A DNA stretch of 27,947 bases from JBFWQM01 sp050249455. GTDB lineage: Bacteria; Pseudomonadota; Alphaproteobacteria; MPNO01; VGEU01. Positions 14,674 through 21,743 of the stretch are shown piece after piece. The notes under the pieces were generated by a model. The model worked only from the letters and a program-made list of their open reading frames with translations, was not told the origin of the DNA and made no database searches. The stretch lies in the NCBI GenBank assembly GCA_050249455.1, contig JBFWQM010000043.1, positions 1-27,947 of the forward strand. Direction: 5' to 3'. A program made the translations under genes and the position numbers. How positions within the stretch are numbered: position 1 is the stretch's first letter; each line of letters opens with the position of its first letter.

Positions 14674-15680
14674 GGCGGCGATGCCGCCGGCCGCAGGCGG
14701 CCGTTCATGCCGCGCTCCGGCGCGGTGCCGCCCAGGGCGCGGACCACGCTGGTGACGTTGTGGTCGATCATGCCGACATAGGTGCCTTCGTAGGTCCCGG
14801 GCGCGCCCATCGCATCGGAGAACAGCGGCGGCCCCAAGGCGACCTGATGGCCGCGGGCGCGCGCGCCTTCCACCACCGCGCGGATGTTGCGGTCGGAGAC
14901 GGAGGTCTCGGCGAACACCGCGGGAATGCGCCGCGACGCCAGCAGTTCCACCAGCTCGCCGACCCGCCGCACTCCGGCCTCCGATTCGGTGGACAGGCCC
15001 TGGATGCCCTCCACCTGCACGCCGTAGCGGCGGGCGAAATAGTTGAACGCGTCGTGCGCCGTCACCAGCACGCGCTGCCCCGCCGGGATGGTGCCGATCG
15101 CCTGCTCGGCATAGGCGTCGAGCCGCGCGATCTCGGCCTGCACCGCGGCCAGGTTGGCGCGGTAGCGGTCGGCGCCGCCGCGATCCTGCCCGGCCAGCTT
15201 GTCGGCGATCAGCGCCGCCGCCTGCGACCACGCGCGCGGGTCCATCCAGACGTGCGGGTCGACATGGCCGGGTGCGTCCGGGGGCTCCAGCAGCTCTTCC
15301 TCCGGCAGCAGCTCGGTCACCGCATAGACCGGCTTGCCGGCGCGCGCGACGCGCACGAACGCGTCGCTCATTTTCCCTTCCAGCAGCAGGCCGTTGTAGA
15401 AGACGACGTCGGCGGCCAGCATCTTGCGGATGTCCTCGCGCGTCGGCTTGTAGAGGTGCGGGTCCACCCCTTCGCCCATCAGCGCCGTCACCGCGACGCG
15501 GTCGCCGCCGACCCGCTGCGCCAGATCGCCGATCATCGCGATGGTGACCAGGACGCCGAGCGGCGGCCGGCCCTGCTGCGCGCGCACCGGCCACGGCGCC
15601 AGCGCGACGGCGGCGAGGCCCGCCCCGGTGCGCAACGCGCGTCGCCTCCCAACTCCGTCCGTCATTCGTATCGACACCAT
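14670..15680 (-). CDS. Metal ABC transporter substrate-binding protein (TroA/MntC-like)
   Basis: A 336-residue zinc/manganese-type solute-binding protein (ZnuA/TroA superfamily). The N-terminus has a twin-arginine-like or Sec leader, GRRRALRTGAGLAAVALAPW, with cleavage probably after PVRA; ATG 15665 is an alternative start just ahead of it. Metal ligands, placed by comparison with TroA (His68, His133, His199, Asp279), are His75 (GVDPHLYKPT), His143 (DPHVWMDP), His209 (VTAHDAFNYF) and Asp289 (PPLFSDAMG). The His-rich loop of ZnuA proteins is absent. Together with the two-permease layout and the MntR-like operator upstream, that favours manganese (or iron) over zinc as cargo. It is the first gene of the operon and works in the periplasm. 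Confidence 0.92.
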   Translation of the reverse strand: MVSIRMTDGVGRRRALRTGAGLAAVALAPWPVRAQQGRPPLGVLVTIAMIGDLAQRVGGDRVAVTALMGEGVDPHLYKPTREDIRKMLAADVVFYNGLLLEGKMSDAFVRVARAGKPVYAVTELLPEEELLEPPDAPGHVDPHVWMDPRAWSQAAALIADKLAGQDRGGADRYRANLAAVQAEIARLDAYAEQAIGTIPAGQRVLVTAHDAFNYFARRYGVQVEGIQGLSTESEAGVRRVGELVELLASRRIPAVFAETSVSDRNIRAVVEGARARGHQVALGPPLFSDAMGAPGTYEGTYVGMIDHNVTSVVRALGGTAPERGMNGRLRPAASPP

Positions 15681-15701
15681 AATATCGTAGGTGCAGCTTT
15701 C

Positions 15702-15723
15702 TAATGTAGCAGAGGCTACATTA
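15702..15723. promoter_or_regulatory. MntR-box-like dyad upstream of the metal transporter operon
   Basis: A perfect 9-4-9 palindrome, TAATGTAGC / AGAG / GCTACATTA, stands 21 bases before the first start codon of the transporter operon and is AT-rich against its surroundings. The half-site layout AAxxTAGC-N4-GCTAxxTT is that of the proteobacterial MntR box (AACATAGC...GCTATGTT), differing at two symmetric positions. It overlaps the probable promoter, so a metal-loaded repressor bound here would block transcription. Binding by MntR, Mur or the fused regulator domain is inference. Confidence 0.6.
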
Positions 15724-15730
15724 CGGGCAA
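15703..15730 (-). promoter_or_regulatory. Probable promoter of the metal transporter operon
   Basis: On the minus strand, TTGCCC (15730-15725) as -35 and TACATT (15708-15703) as -10 are separated by 16 bases. The predicted start lies about 7 bases further on, leaving a short leader before ATG 15680. The -10 falls within the downstream half of the dyad. The match to consensus is moderate, and no strong Shine-Dalgarno is visible before either candidate ATG. Confidence 0.4.
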
Positions 15731-15761
15731 TAGCGTCGCCCCGTCTCGCATTCGGCCGCTG

Positions 15762-16796
15762 TCAGGACGGTAACGGCCGGGCGGCGCTCAGGTGCCGTTC
15801 GATCGCCGCCCAATCGTTGGGCAGCAGCGCCGGCGGCTCGATGCCCGCCGGCCGGTCGGCGGGGGACAACTCCATGAACTCGGCCACGGCGGCGGCGAAA
15901 CGGTCGCCGTCCAGCGCGGTCGAGCCGGGGTCGAGCCGCGTGACCAGGCCGAGACCGGACGGCGCGGTCGGTATCACCGCCACCGACAGGTCGGGCCGGT
16001 GCCTGCGCAATAGCGGCACCAGCTTCCAGGTGTCGCCGGTCCAGAACGCGGTGGCGCGGGTGCGCGCGGCGGTGCGCGCGTCCAGCGGCAGCCAGTCGTG
16101 GAAGACGACCACCGTGTCCGGCCGGGCATGGCGCTCCACGTTCAGGAAGTCGCGCAGCGCCTGGTCGAAGGTGTGCAGCCCGTCGATGAACGCGAGGTCG
16201 ATCGTGCGGCCGCCGAGTTCCGCCGGGACGTCGCGATTCGCGAAGAAGACGTCGCTGGTCTCTTCGAACACGCGGTGCGCCTCGGTGAGGGCAACGTTGA
16301 TACAGGGCTCCGGGTCGATGCCGAGCGCCAGGGTCGGCGGCTGCGCCAGCCGGAACGACGCCCCGGTCGCCACGCCGATCTCGACATAGGCCGCCGGCCG
16401 CAGCACGCGGTGCAGCCGCTCCAGCACCGCCTGGTAGCCCGGGCCGGGCATCAGCGCGTGCGACAGCACGATGTGGGCGCCGTGGACGTTGGGGTCGATC
16501 GCCAGCGCGTGGCGCGCCACCGCCGCCGCCTCGTGCAGCCGGCCGAGCCGGCGCAGCGCCTCCGCCCGCGCGACGTGCAGCGGCGCCGCCGCCGGGGCGT
16601 GGCCGATGGCGCGCTCGAACTGCGCCAGCGCGCCGGCGTTGTCGCCGCGCGCGCGCAGCAGGAAGCCCAGGCACTGCAGCACGTCGGGATGGTCGGGGGC
16701 GGCCGCCAGCGCCGCGCGGTATTGCCGCTCGGCCTCGTCCAGCCGGCCGGCCTTCTGGAGGCCGAGCCCGGATTGCAGCAGCGCCGGTACGTCCAT
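15762..16796 (-). CDS. TPR-repeat class I SAM-dependent methyltransferase
   Basis: A 344-residue cytosolic protein. Residues 1 to about 105 form three tetratricopeptide repeats (LQKAGRLDEAERQYRAALAA, LLRARGDNAGALAQFERAIG, LRRLGRLHEAAAVARHALAI), each ending near a conserved Pro. Residues about 115-300 look like a Methyltransf_24-type Rossmann domain: YVEIGVATGASF as the SAM-binding glycine motif, ALGIDPEP after strand 2, and DLAFIDGLHTFDQALRDF followed by VVVFHDWLP. The target molecule is unknown. Similar TPR-methyltransferases act on glycans or secondary metabolites, but no such cluster is nearby. It points away from the dienelactone hydrolase gene and ends 38 bases before the transporter operator. 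No clear ribosome binding site precedes ATG 16796. Confidence 0.87.
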   Translation of the reverse strand: MDVPALLQSGLGLQKAGRLDEAERQYRAALAAAPDHPDVLQCLGFLLRARGDNAGALAQFERAIGHAPAAAPLHVARAEALRRLGRLHEAAAVARHALAIDPNVHGAHIVLSHALMPGPGYQAVLERLHRVLRPAAYVEIGVATGASFRLAQPPTLALGIDPEPCINVALTEAHRVFEETSDVFFANRDVPAELGGRTIDLAFIDGLHTFDQALRDFLNVERHARPDTVVVFHDWLPLDARTAARTRATAFWTGDTWKLVPLLRRHRPDLSVAVIPTAPSGLGLVTRLDPGSTALDGDRFAAAVAEFMELSPADRPAGIEPPALLPNDWAAIERHLSAARPLPS

Positions 16797-16916
16797 GGGG
16801 GCAGGTTACGCGTGTGGCCTCCGCCGTTCAACTTTTGGTCAACGCGGTACGGCGCGACTTGGCAACCGCCGGACGATTCCCCGACAACCATCGGCAGCTT
16901 TCAGGAGGCTCCGCCC

Positions 16917-17780
16917 ATGGACCAGAGGATCATCGACCTCTACGACGAATACACTCACGCGCCTCTGCCGCGGCGGGTGTTCCTCAGCCGCCTGTCGGTC
17001 CTGGTCGGCGGCACCGCTGCCGCGGCGGCTCTGCTGCCGCTGCTGGAGTCCAACTACGCCCTGGCCGCGACCGTTGCCGCGGACGATGCGCGGCTCGAGA
17101 CGTCGCGCGTCACCTATCCCGGCGCGTCGGGGCCGGTGAAGGGTTACCTGGCAAAGCCCAAGGGCGCGCCGGCCAGGCTGCCCGGCGTGGTGGTGGTCCA
17201 CGAGAACCGCGGCCTCAACCCGCATATCGAGGACGTGACGCGCAGGGTGGCGCTGGCCGGCTTCACCGCGCTCGGCGTCGATATGCTGTCGCCGCAGGGC
17301 GGCACCCCGGCCACCGACGACGCGGCGCGCGACATGCACGGCAAGATCGACGCCGCCGTGGCGGTGCGCGACCTCGTCGCCGCCGTGGCATGGCTCAAGG
17401 CGCGCCCCGACGCCACCGGCAAGGTCGGCGCGGTCGGGTTCTGCTGGGGCGGCGGCATGGTCAACCGGCTGGCCGCCGCGTCGCCCGACCTCACCGCGGC
17501 CGTCGTGTTTTACGGCGTCTCGCCGCCCGCGGCCGAGGCGGCGAAGGTGAAGGCCAGGATGCTGCTGCACTATGCCGGCGCCGACGAGCGGGTGAACGCC
17601 ACCGCCCCGGCGTGGGAGGAGGCGCTGAAGGCCGCCGGCGTCGGCTACACGAAGCACATGTACGACGGCGCGCAGCACGCCTTCCACAACGACACCGCCG
17701 GCCCGCGCCACGACCCGGCGGCGGCGAAGCAGGCCTGGGACCGCACGGTGGCGTTCTTCAAGGAGACCCTCGCCGGCTGA
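16917..17780 (+). CDS. Dienelactone hydrolase family protein with Tat-like leader (YghX-like)
   Basis: A 287-residue protein with AGGAGG eight bases before ATG 16917. The N-terminal region PRRVFLSRLSVLVGGTAAAA contains a twin-arginine motif and a hydrophobic stretch ending SNYALA, so export by Tat is likely. The mature part is a dienelactone-hydrolase-type alpha/beta fold with a complete Cys-Asp-His triad: Cys166 (GAVGFCWGGG), Asp213 (AGADERVN) and His244 (GAQHAFHND). The family hydrolyses lactone or ester bonds; the YghX/YghY subgroup is exported and of unknown substrate. It sits 64 bases ahead of two Rieske oxygenases in the same orientation, so it may share their transcript and act on an aromatic or ring-opened compound. 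That link is inference. Confidence 0.91.
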   Translation: MDQRIIDLYDEYTHAPLPRRVFLSRLSVLVGGTAAAAALLPLLESNYALAATVAADDARLETSRVTYPGASGPVKGYLAKPKGAPARLPGVVVVHENRGLNPHIEDVTRRVALAGFTALGVDMLSPQGGTPATDDAARDMHGKIDAAVAVRDLVAAVAWLKARPDATGKVGAVGFCWGGGMVNRLAAASPDLTAAVVFYGVSPPAAEAAKVKARMLLHYAGADERVNATAPAWEEALKAAGVGYTKHMYDGAQHAFHNDTAGPRHDPAAAKQAWDRTVAFFKETLAG

Positions 17781-17844
17781 TCTTCCGCCCGCCGCGGCGC
17801 CGCGCTAGTCTCCGCCGGTCCAAGGAGGATCGGGAGGCGAGCGG

Positions 17845-18876
17845 ATGTTTGTGCGCAACGCATGGTACGTGGCGGCCTATGCGACGGAGGTCGGCGAGGC
17901 GCCGCTGGCGCGCACCCTGCTCGACCAGCCGATGGTGCTGTACCGCTGCCCCGACGGCCGGCCGGTGGCGCTGGAGGACCGCTGCTGCCACCGCTCGCTG
18001 CCGCTGTCGATGGGCCGGGTGATCGGCGACCGCCTGCAATGCGGCTATCACGGGCTGGAGTTCGACCCCACCGGCGCCTGCGTGCGCGTGCCGGGCCAGA
18101 CCACGGTGCCGCCCGGCGCCCACGTCGGGCGCTGGCCGGCGGTGGAACGCTGGGGCTTCGTCTGGGTGTGGCCGGGCGCGGCGGAGGCGGCCGACCCGGC
18201 GCTGATCCCCGACTGGCACTGGCTCGGCGATTCCGGCTGGATGGTCAACCACGGCGCGCTCCTGCCGCTGGCGTGCAGCTACGAGCTGGTGACCGACAAC
18301 CTGCAGGACCTCTCCCACCTCTCCTACGTGCACACCAGCTCGATCGGCAACGACGCGATCCTGGACTTCCCGATCCGTACCGAGCGCACCGGCGACATGG
18401 TGCGGATGACGCGCTGGATCCCCGACCGTCCGCCGCCGCCGCTCTATGCCCGCGTCGGCAACTACGACGGGCCGGTCGACCGCTGGCAGGTGGTGGAGAC
18501 CACGCCGCCGGCCTTCACCATCGTCCACGCGGGCTGCGTGCCAGCCGGCCTCACCGACCGCAGGACGGTGCCGGCGCACGGCGTGCACGTAAAGGTGCTG
18601 AACGCGCCGACGCCGCAGACCGAACGGTCGTGCATCTATTTCTATGCGCACGCCTTCAATTTCGGCCAGGGCGATGCCGCGCTGCGGAAGGACATGTTCG
18701 ACACCTTCCTCGGCATCTTCCGTGAGGACATCGGCATCATGGAGGCGCAGCAGGCGGTGATGGACCGCAACCCGCAGGCGCCCCAGATCGACATCAACGT
18801 GGATGCGCCCGGCATCGCCTGCCGCCGCATGGTGCGCGAACGGATAGCCGCGGAGTCGCAGGGGGCGCGCGCCTGA
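17845..18876 (+). CDS. Rieske non-heme iron oxygenase, VanA-like (paralog 1)
   Basis: A 343-residue aromatic-ring/O-demethylase-type oxygenase. The N-terminal Rieske domain begins MFVRNAWYVAAYATEV and carries the [2Fe-2S] ligands Cys47/His49 (RCCHR) and Cys66/His69 (CGYHG). The catalytic domain has the mononuclear-iron motif D155-LSH158-LSY-VH163, where the Asp bridges subunits. Length and the opening resemble VanA (vanillate O-demethylase oxygenase) and related single-component-oxygenase families. A GGGAGG sits before ATG 17845. It needs an electron-donating reductase (VanB-like), which is not in the window. It is followed after 67 bases by a close paralog of the same layout, so the two may be alternative or heteromeric oxygenases. 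Confidence 0.92.
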   Translation: MFVRNAWYVAAYATEVGEAPLARTLLDQPMVLYRCPDGRPVALEDRCCHRSLPLSMGRVIGDRLQCGYHGLEFDPTGACVRVPGQTTVPPGAHVGRWPAVERWGFVWVWPGAAEAADPALIPDWHWLGDSGWMVNHGALLPLACSYELVTDNLQDLSHLSYVHTSSIGNDAILDFPIRTERTGDMVRMTRWIPDRPPPPLYARVGNYDGPVDRWQVVETTPPAFTIVHAGCVPAGLTDRRTVPAHGVHVKVLNAPTPQTERSCIYFYAHAFNFGQGDAALRKDMFDTFLGIFREDIGIMEAQQAVMDRNPQAPQIDINVDAPGIACRRMVRERIAAESQGARA

Positions 18877-18904
18877 TTGCGCTGGCGGCGGAAAAGCATA
18901 GACT
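18877..18904 (+). promoter_or_regulatory. Possible internal promoter before the second Rieske gene
   Basis: TTGCGC (18877-18882) and TAGACT (18899-18904) are separated by 16 bases in the 67-base gap between the two oxygenase genes. They would give a leader of about 30 bases before ATG 18944. The match to consensus is moderate, and simple read-through from the first gene is equally possible. Confidence 0.3.
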
Positions 18905-18943
18905 GCGATCGATCCGCCCACGGACCGGAAGGGGAATGCACCG

Positions 18944-19993
18944 ATGTTCCTGAGGAATTGCTGGTACGTCGCCGCCTGGGACCACGAGCTGGTCCGCAAG
19001 AAGATGATGCGCCGCACGTTGCTGAACGAGCCGGTGGTGCTGTACCGCCGCGACGACGGCACGCCGGTCGCGCTGGAGGACCGCTGCGTCCACCGCCACG
19101 CGCCGCTGTCGGCCGGCAAGGTGCTGGGGGACAACGTCGAATGCCCCTATCACGGCCTGCTCTACGACCCGTCGGGGCAGTGCATCCGCGTGCCCGGCCA
19201 GGCCACCATCCCGCCCAACGCCAAGGTCACCAGCTACCCGGTGGTCGAGAAGAACCGCTGGGTGTGGATCTGGATGGGCGATCCCGCGCTCGCCGACCCG
19301 GCACTGATCGAGGATTTCCACTGGCTGAGCGACCCGGCGTGGCGGGCTGACGGCGAGCTCCTGCACCTCAAGGGCAACTATCTGCTGCTGGTGGAGAACC
19401 TGCTCGACCTGTCGCACCTGACCTTCATCCACCCGACCACGCTCGGCACCGATGCGGTGGCGGAGACGCCGATGAAGGCCGCCCGCGACGGCAACCGGGT
19501 TACCGTCACCCGCTGGGTGATGAACAAGCCGCCGCCGCCGTTCTTCCAGCGCGCCGGCGGGCTCAAGGGCGACATCGACCGCTGGCAGATCATCGAGTTC
19601 GCGCCGCCCGCGTTCGTCAAGCTCGACGTCGGCGGCGCGATCGCCGGCACCGGCGCGCCGGAGGGCAACCGCAGCCAGGGCATCACCATGCGGAACCTCA
19701 ACGCGATCACGCCGGAGACCGACTCGACGACCCACTACTTCTGGGCCCAGGCGCACAACTTCGCGACCAACGACCCGTCGATCACGCGCCTGCTGGTCGA
19801 CCAGGTCCATACCGCCTTCATGGAAGACCTGCACATCATCTCGCTGCAGCAGGAGAACATCGAGACGCGGCCCGACGCGGTCCGGGTCGACATCAACCAC
19901 GACGCCGGCGGCATCCAGGCGCGGCGCATCGTGGAGAACCTGATCGCCGCCGAGCAGGCGCAGAAGGGCGCCGCCGTCGCCGCGGCGGAGTAA
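18944..19993 (+). CDS. Rieske non-heme iron oxygenase, VanA-like (paralog 2)
   Basis: A 349-residue oxygenase alpha-subunit-type protein, paralogous to the gene before it (both open MF.RN.WYVAA and place all iron ligands at nearly the same residues). Rieske ligands are Cys48/His50 (RCVHRHAPLSAG) and Cys67/His70 (CPYHG). Mononuclear iron ligands lie in NLLDLSHLTFIHPTT (Asp155, His158, His163). GGAAGGGG precedes ATG 18944. The C-terminal third differs most from paralog 1, as expected if substrate pockets differ. It could O-demethylate or hydroxylate an aromatic substrate using electrons from a reductase encoded elsewhere. A strong terminator follows the gene. Confidence 0.92.
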   Translation: MFLRNCWYVAAWDHELVRKKMMRRTLLNEPVVLYRRDDGTPVALEDRCVHRHAPLSAGKVLGDNVECPYHGLLYDPSGQCIRVPGQATIPPNAKVTSYPVVEKNRWVWIWMGDPALADPALIEDFHWLSDPAWRADGELLHLKGNYLLLVENLLDLSHLTFIHPTTLGTDAVAETPMKAARDGNRVTVTRWVMNKPPPPFFQRAGGLKGDIDRWQIIEFAPPAFVKLDVGGAIAGTGAPEGNRSQGITMRNLNAITPETDSTTHYFWAQAHNFATNDPSITRLLVDQVHTAFMEDLHIISLQQENIETRPDAVRVDINHDAGGIQARRIVENLIAAEQAQKGAAVAAAE

Positions 19994-20053
19994 TCCGGCC
20001 GACGCCATGCGCGCGGCGGCACTCACCTCTCCGGGCGCGCGATCCGCGCGCCA

Positions 20054-20089
20054 CCCTCTCCCCCCATCTGGGCGGAGAGGGTTTTTTTT
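20054..20089 (+). terminator. Intrinsic terminator after the Rieske genes
   Basis: CCCTCTCC (20054-20061) pairs with GGAGAGGG (20074-20081), and eight T residues follow directly (20082-20089). The stem is related to the family D repeats at 5513 and 27653, so this terminator may derive from a degenerate repeat copy. Its left side, about 20020-20053, also has CTCACC and CGCGCG motifs of the same flavour. phnN starts only 21 bases later. Confidence 0.8.
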
Positions 20090-20110
20090 CGCGCTCCGCG
20101 AGGGCGCGGC

Positions 20111-20671
20111 ATGACCGCGGCGCCGCGCGGTACCCTGGTCCTGGTCGTCGGCCCGTCGGGCGCCGGAAAGGACAGCCTGATCGACGGCGCGCGGGCCGCG
20201 CTCGCCGGCGACCCGCGCTTCGTCTTCGCCCACCGCGTCATCACCCGCCCGGCCGATGCCGGCGGCGAGGCGCACGAGGCTGCCACCGCCGACGCATTCG
20301 CCGCCCGCCGCGCCGCCGGCGGGTTCCTGCTGTCGTGGCACGCCCACGGCCTCGACTACGGCATCCCGGCCGCGGTCGGGGCCGATCTCGCCGCCGGCCG
20401 CCATGTTGTCGCCAACGTCTCGCGCGCGGTCATCGCGGACGCCGCCGCCGCGTCGCCGCCGGTGCTGACGATCGAAGTGACCGCCCCGCCGGCGGTGCTG
20501 GCCGCCCGCCTCGCCGCCCGCGGCCGCGAGACGGCGGCCGACGTGGCCGGCCGCCTGGCGCGCGCCGGCGCGTCGGTGCCGCCCGGCGTCGCGCATGTCC
20601 AGGTGGTCAACGACGGAACGCTCGAGCAGGGGATCGCGCGGTTCGTCGCCGCGCTGCGGTCGCTGGGCTGA
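20111..20671 (+). CDS. phnN: Ribose 1,5-bisphosphate phosphokinase PhnN
   Basis: A 186-residue guanylate-kinase-like P-loop protein. GTLVLVVGPSGAGKDSLI holds the Walker A (GPSGAGKDS, about 14-22). AHRVITRPADAGGEAHEAAT contains the conserved TRP segment of PhnN, and FLLSWHAHGLDYGIP matches its substrate region. PhnN phosphorylates ribose 1,5-bisphosphate to PRPP, the last step of C-P lyase phosphonate breakdown. No other phn gene is in the window, so this copy is detached from a C-P lyase operon or serves an alternative PRPP route. It begins 21 bases after the Rieske terminator with GAGGGCG upstream of ATG 20111. Confidence 0.9.
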   Translation: MTAAPRGTLVLVVGPSGAGKDSLIDGARAALAGDPRFVFAHRVITRPADAGGEAHEAATADAFAARRAAGGFLLSWHAHGLDYGIPAAVGADLAAGRHVVANVSRAVIADAAAASPPVLTIEVTAPPAVLAARLAARGRETAADVAGRLARAGASVPPGVAHVQVVNDGTLEQGIARFVAALRSLG

Positions 20672-20697
20672 GGCCTGTTTTTTGCCTCGCTGACGCG

Positions 20698-20806
20698 AGG
20701 CGCCCCCTCCCCCCAACCCCCTCCCGCGAGGGGAGGGGGAGCGAAGGCGAGGGGCGGCGGACAAGCCCCCTCCCCTCGCGGGAGGGGGTTGGGGGAGGGG
20801 GCGCCT
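20698..20806. repeat. Intergenic inverted repeat, family C, copy 1
   Basis: Arms of 42 and 41 bases (20698-20739 and 20766-20806) are reverse complements except for one extra C in the left arm. They are made of C- and G-tracts (CCCCCTCCC / AACCCCCTCCC) around a 26-base centre. It lies between the convergent phnN and Bax-inhibitor genes. A near-identical element is at 24293-24380. Confidence 0.9.
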
Positions 20807-20838
20807 CCGCCCATCGATGCTCGTTCGAAAAACGGCCC

Positions 20839-20871
20839 CAAAAAGAAACCGGGCGCCTTTGGGCGCCCGGT
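20839..20871 (-). terminator. Intrinsic terminator of the Bax inhibitor-1/YccA gene
   Basis: Read on the minus strand, ACCGGGCGCC pairs with GGCGCCCGGT around a four-base loop (20871-20848), followed by TTTCTTTTT. It lies 29 bases past the stop of the gene at 20900-21625 and is its obvious terminator. Confidence 0.88.
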
Positions 20872-20899
20872 CCGCTTTCTTCGTTCCGCGTGGTCGGCG

Positions 20900-21625
20900 C
20901 TATTCGCGCCGGACGCCGAGGAACTGCAGCAGGAACATGAACAGGTTGATGAAGTCGAGGTACAGCGTCAGCGCGCCCGAGATCGTCAGCTTCGAGATCG
21001 TCTCGCCGTCGTAGTGGTCGGCGTAGATCTCCTTGATCCGCTGCGTGTCGTAGGCGGTCAGCGCCACGAACAGCAGCACGCCGATCGCCGAGATCGCGAA
21101 GTGCAGCGCCGAGGAGGCGAGGAAGATGTTCACCAGCGACGCCAGGATCAGGCCGATTACGCCCATGATCAGGAACGAGCCGAACTTCGACAGGTCCCGC
21201 TTGGTCGTGTAACCGTAAAGGCTCATCGCCGCGAAGGTGCCGGCGGTGATGAAGAACACCCGCGCCACGCTGGCGCCCGTGAAGGCCAGGAAGACGGTCG
21301 CCATCGACGCGCCCATCAGGCCGGCGAACACCCAGAAGATCGTATGCGCGGTCGATGCCTTCATCGACTCCAGCTTGAAGCTGAAGAAGAACACCAGGCC
21401 CAGCGGCGCCAGCATGACCACCCACTTCAGCGGCGTGCCGAACAGCGGCTGGTACAGCGCCGGCGTGGCCGCGATGATGTAGGCGACGATGCCGGTCAGC
21501 GCGAGCCCCGAGGCCATGTAGTTGTAGACGCTGAGCATGTAGCTGCGCAGCCCGGCGTCATACGCGGCACGATCCATCGTGCGCGACGCCGAGCCGGCGT
21601 ACATCCTGTTGGTATCGAAAGCCAT
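20900..21625 (-). CDS. Bax inhibitor-1/YccA family membrane protein
   Basis: A 241-residue inner-membrane protein with about seven hydrophobic helices, of family-typical length. The N-terminal cytosolic stretch MAFDTNRMYAGSASRTMDRA is followed by helices starting near LRSYMLSVYNYMASGLALTG. The last part, FVALTAYDTQRIKEIYA, is the conserved region with the Asp pair of the pH-sensitive calcium-leak site in BsYetJ-type proteins (the family's UPF0005 signature), and GALTLYLDFINLFMFLLQFL closes the protein. Bacterial members such as YccA modulate FtsH proteolysis or leak calcium; which applies here is unknown. GAGGG lies just before the ATG, and a strong terminator follows, so it is probably a single-gene transcript. 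Confidence 0.93.
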   Translation of the reverse strand: MAFDTNRMYAGSASRTMDRAAYDAGLRSYMLSVYNYMASGLALTGIVAYIIAATPALYQPLFGTPLKWVVMLAPLGLVFFFSFKLESMKASTAHTIFWVFAGLMGASMATVFLAFTGASVARVFFITAGTFAAMSLYGYTTKRDLSKFGSFLIMGVIGLILASLVNIFLASSALHFAISAIGVLLFVALTAYDTQRIKEIYADHYDGETISKLTISGALTLYLDFINLFMFLLQFLGVRRE

Positions 21626-21743
21626 GGAAGCCCTCGCAAAAGTTGATCGTCGTCAGTGCGATAAGTAAGCAACACCCGTAAGGAAATCAATAGCGGATCG
21701 CCGCAGCAACCGCCGCGAAATCGTCATCAAACGGCGGTTTTCA

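Noticed and set aside
16797..16916. Divergent promoters between the TPR-methyltransferase and dienelactone hydrolase
   Set aside because: TTGAAC and TTGACC hexamers occur on the minus strand, but the matching -10 elements are poor. Not reliable enough to list.
21708..21739. Hairpin with 8-base arms AACCGCCG/CGGCGGTT between ybbP and the Bax inhibitor gene
   Set aside because: The loop is 16 bases and no U-tract follows on the minus strand, so it is too weak to call as the ybbP terminator.
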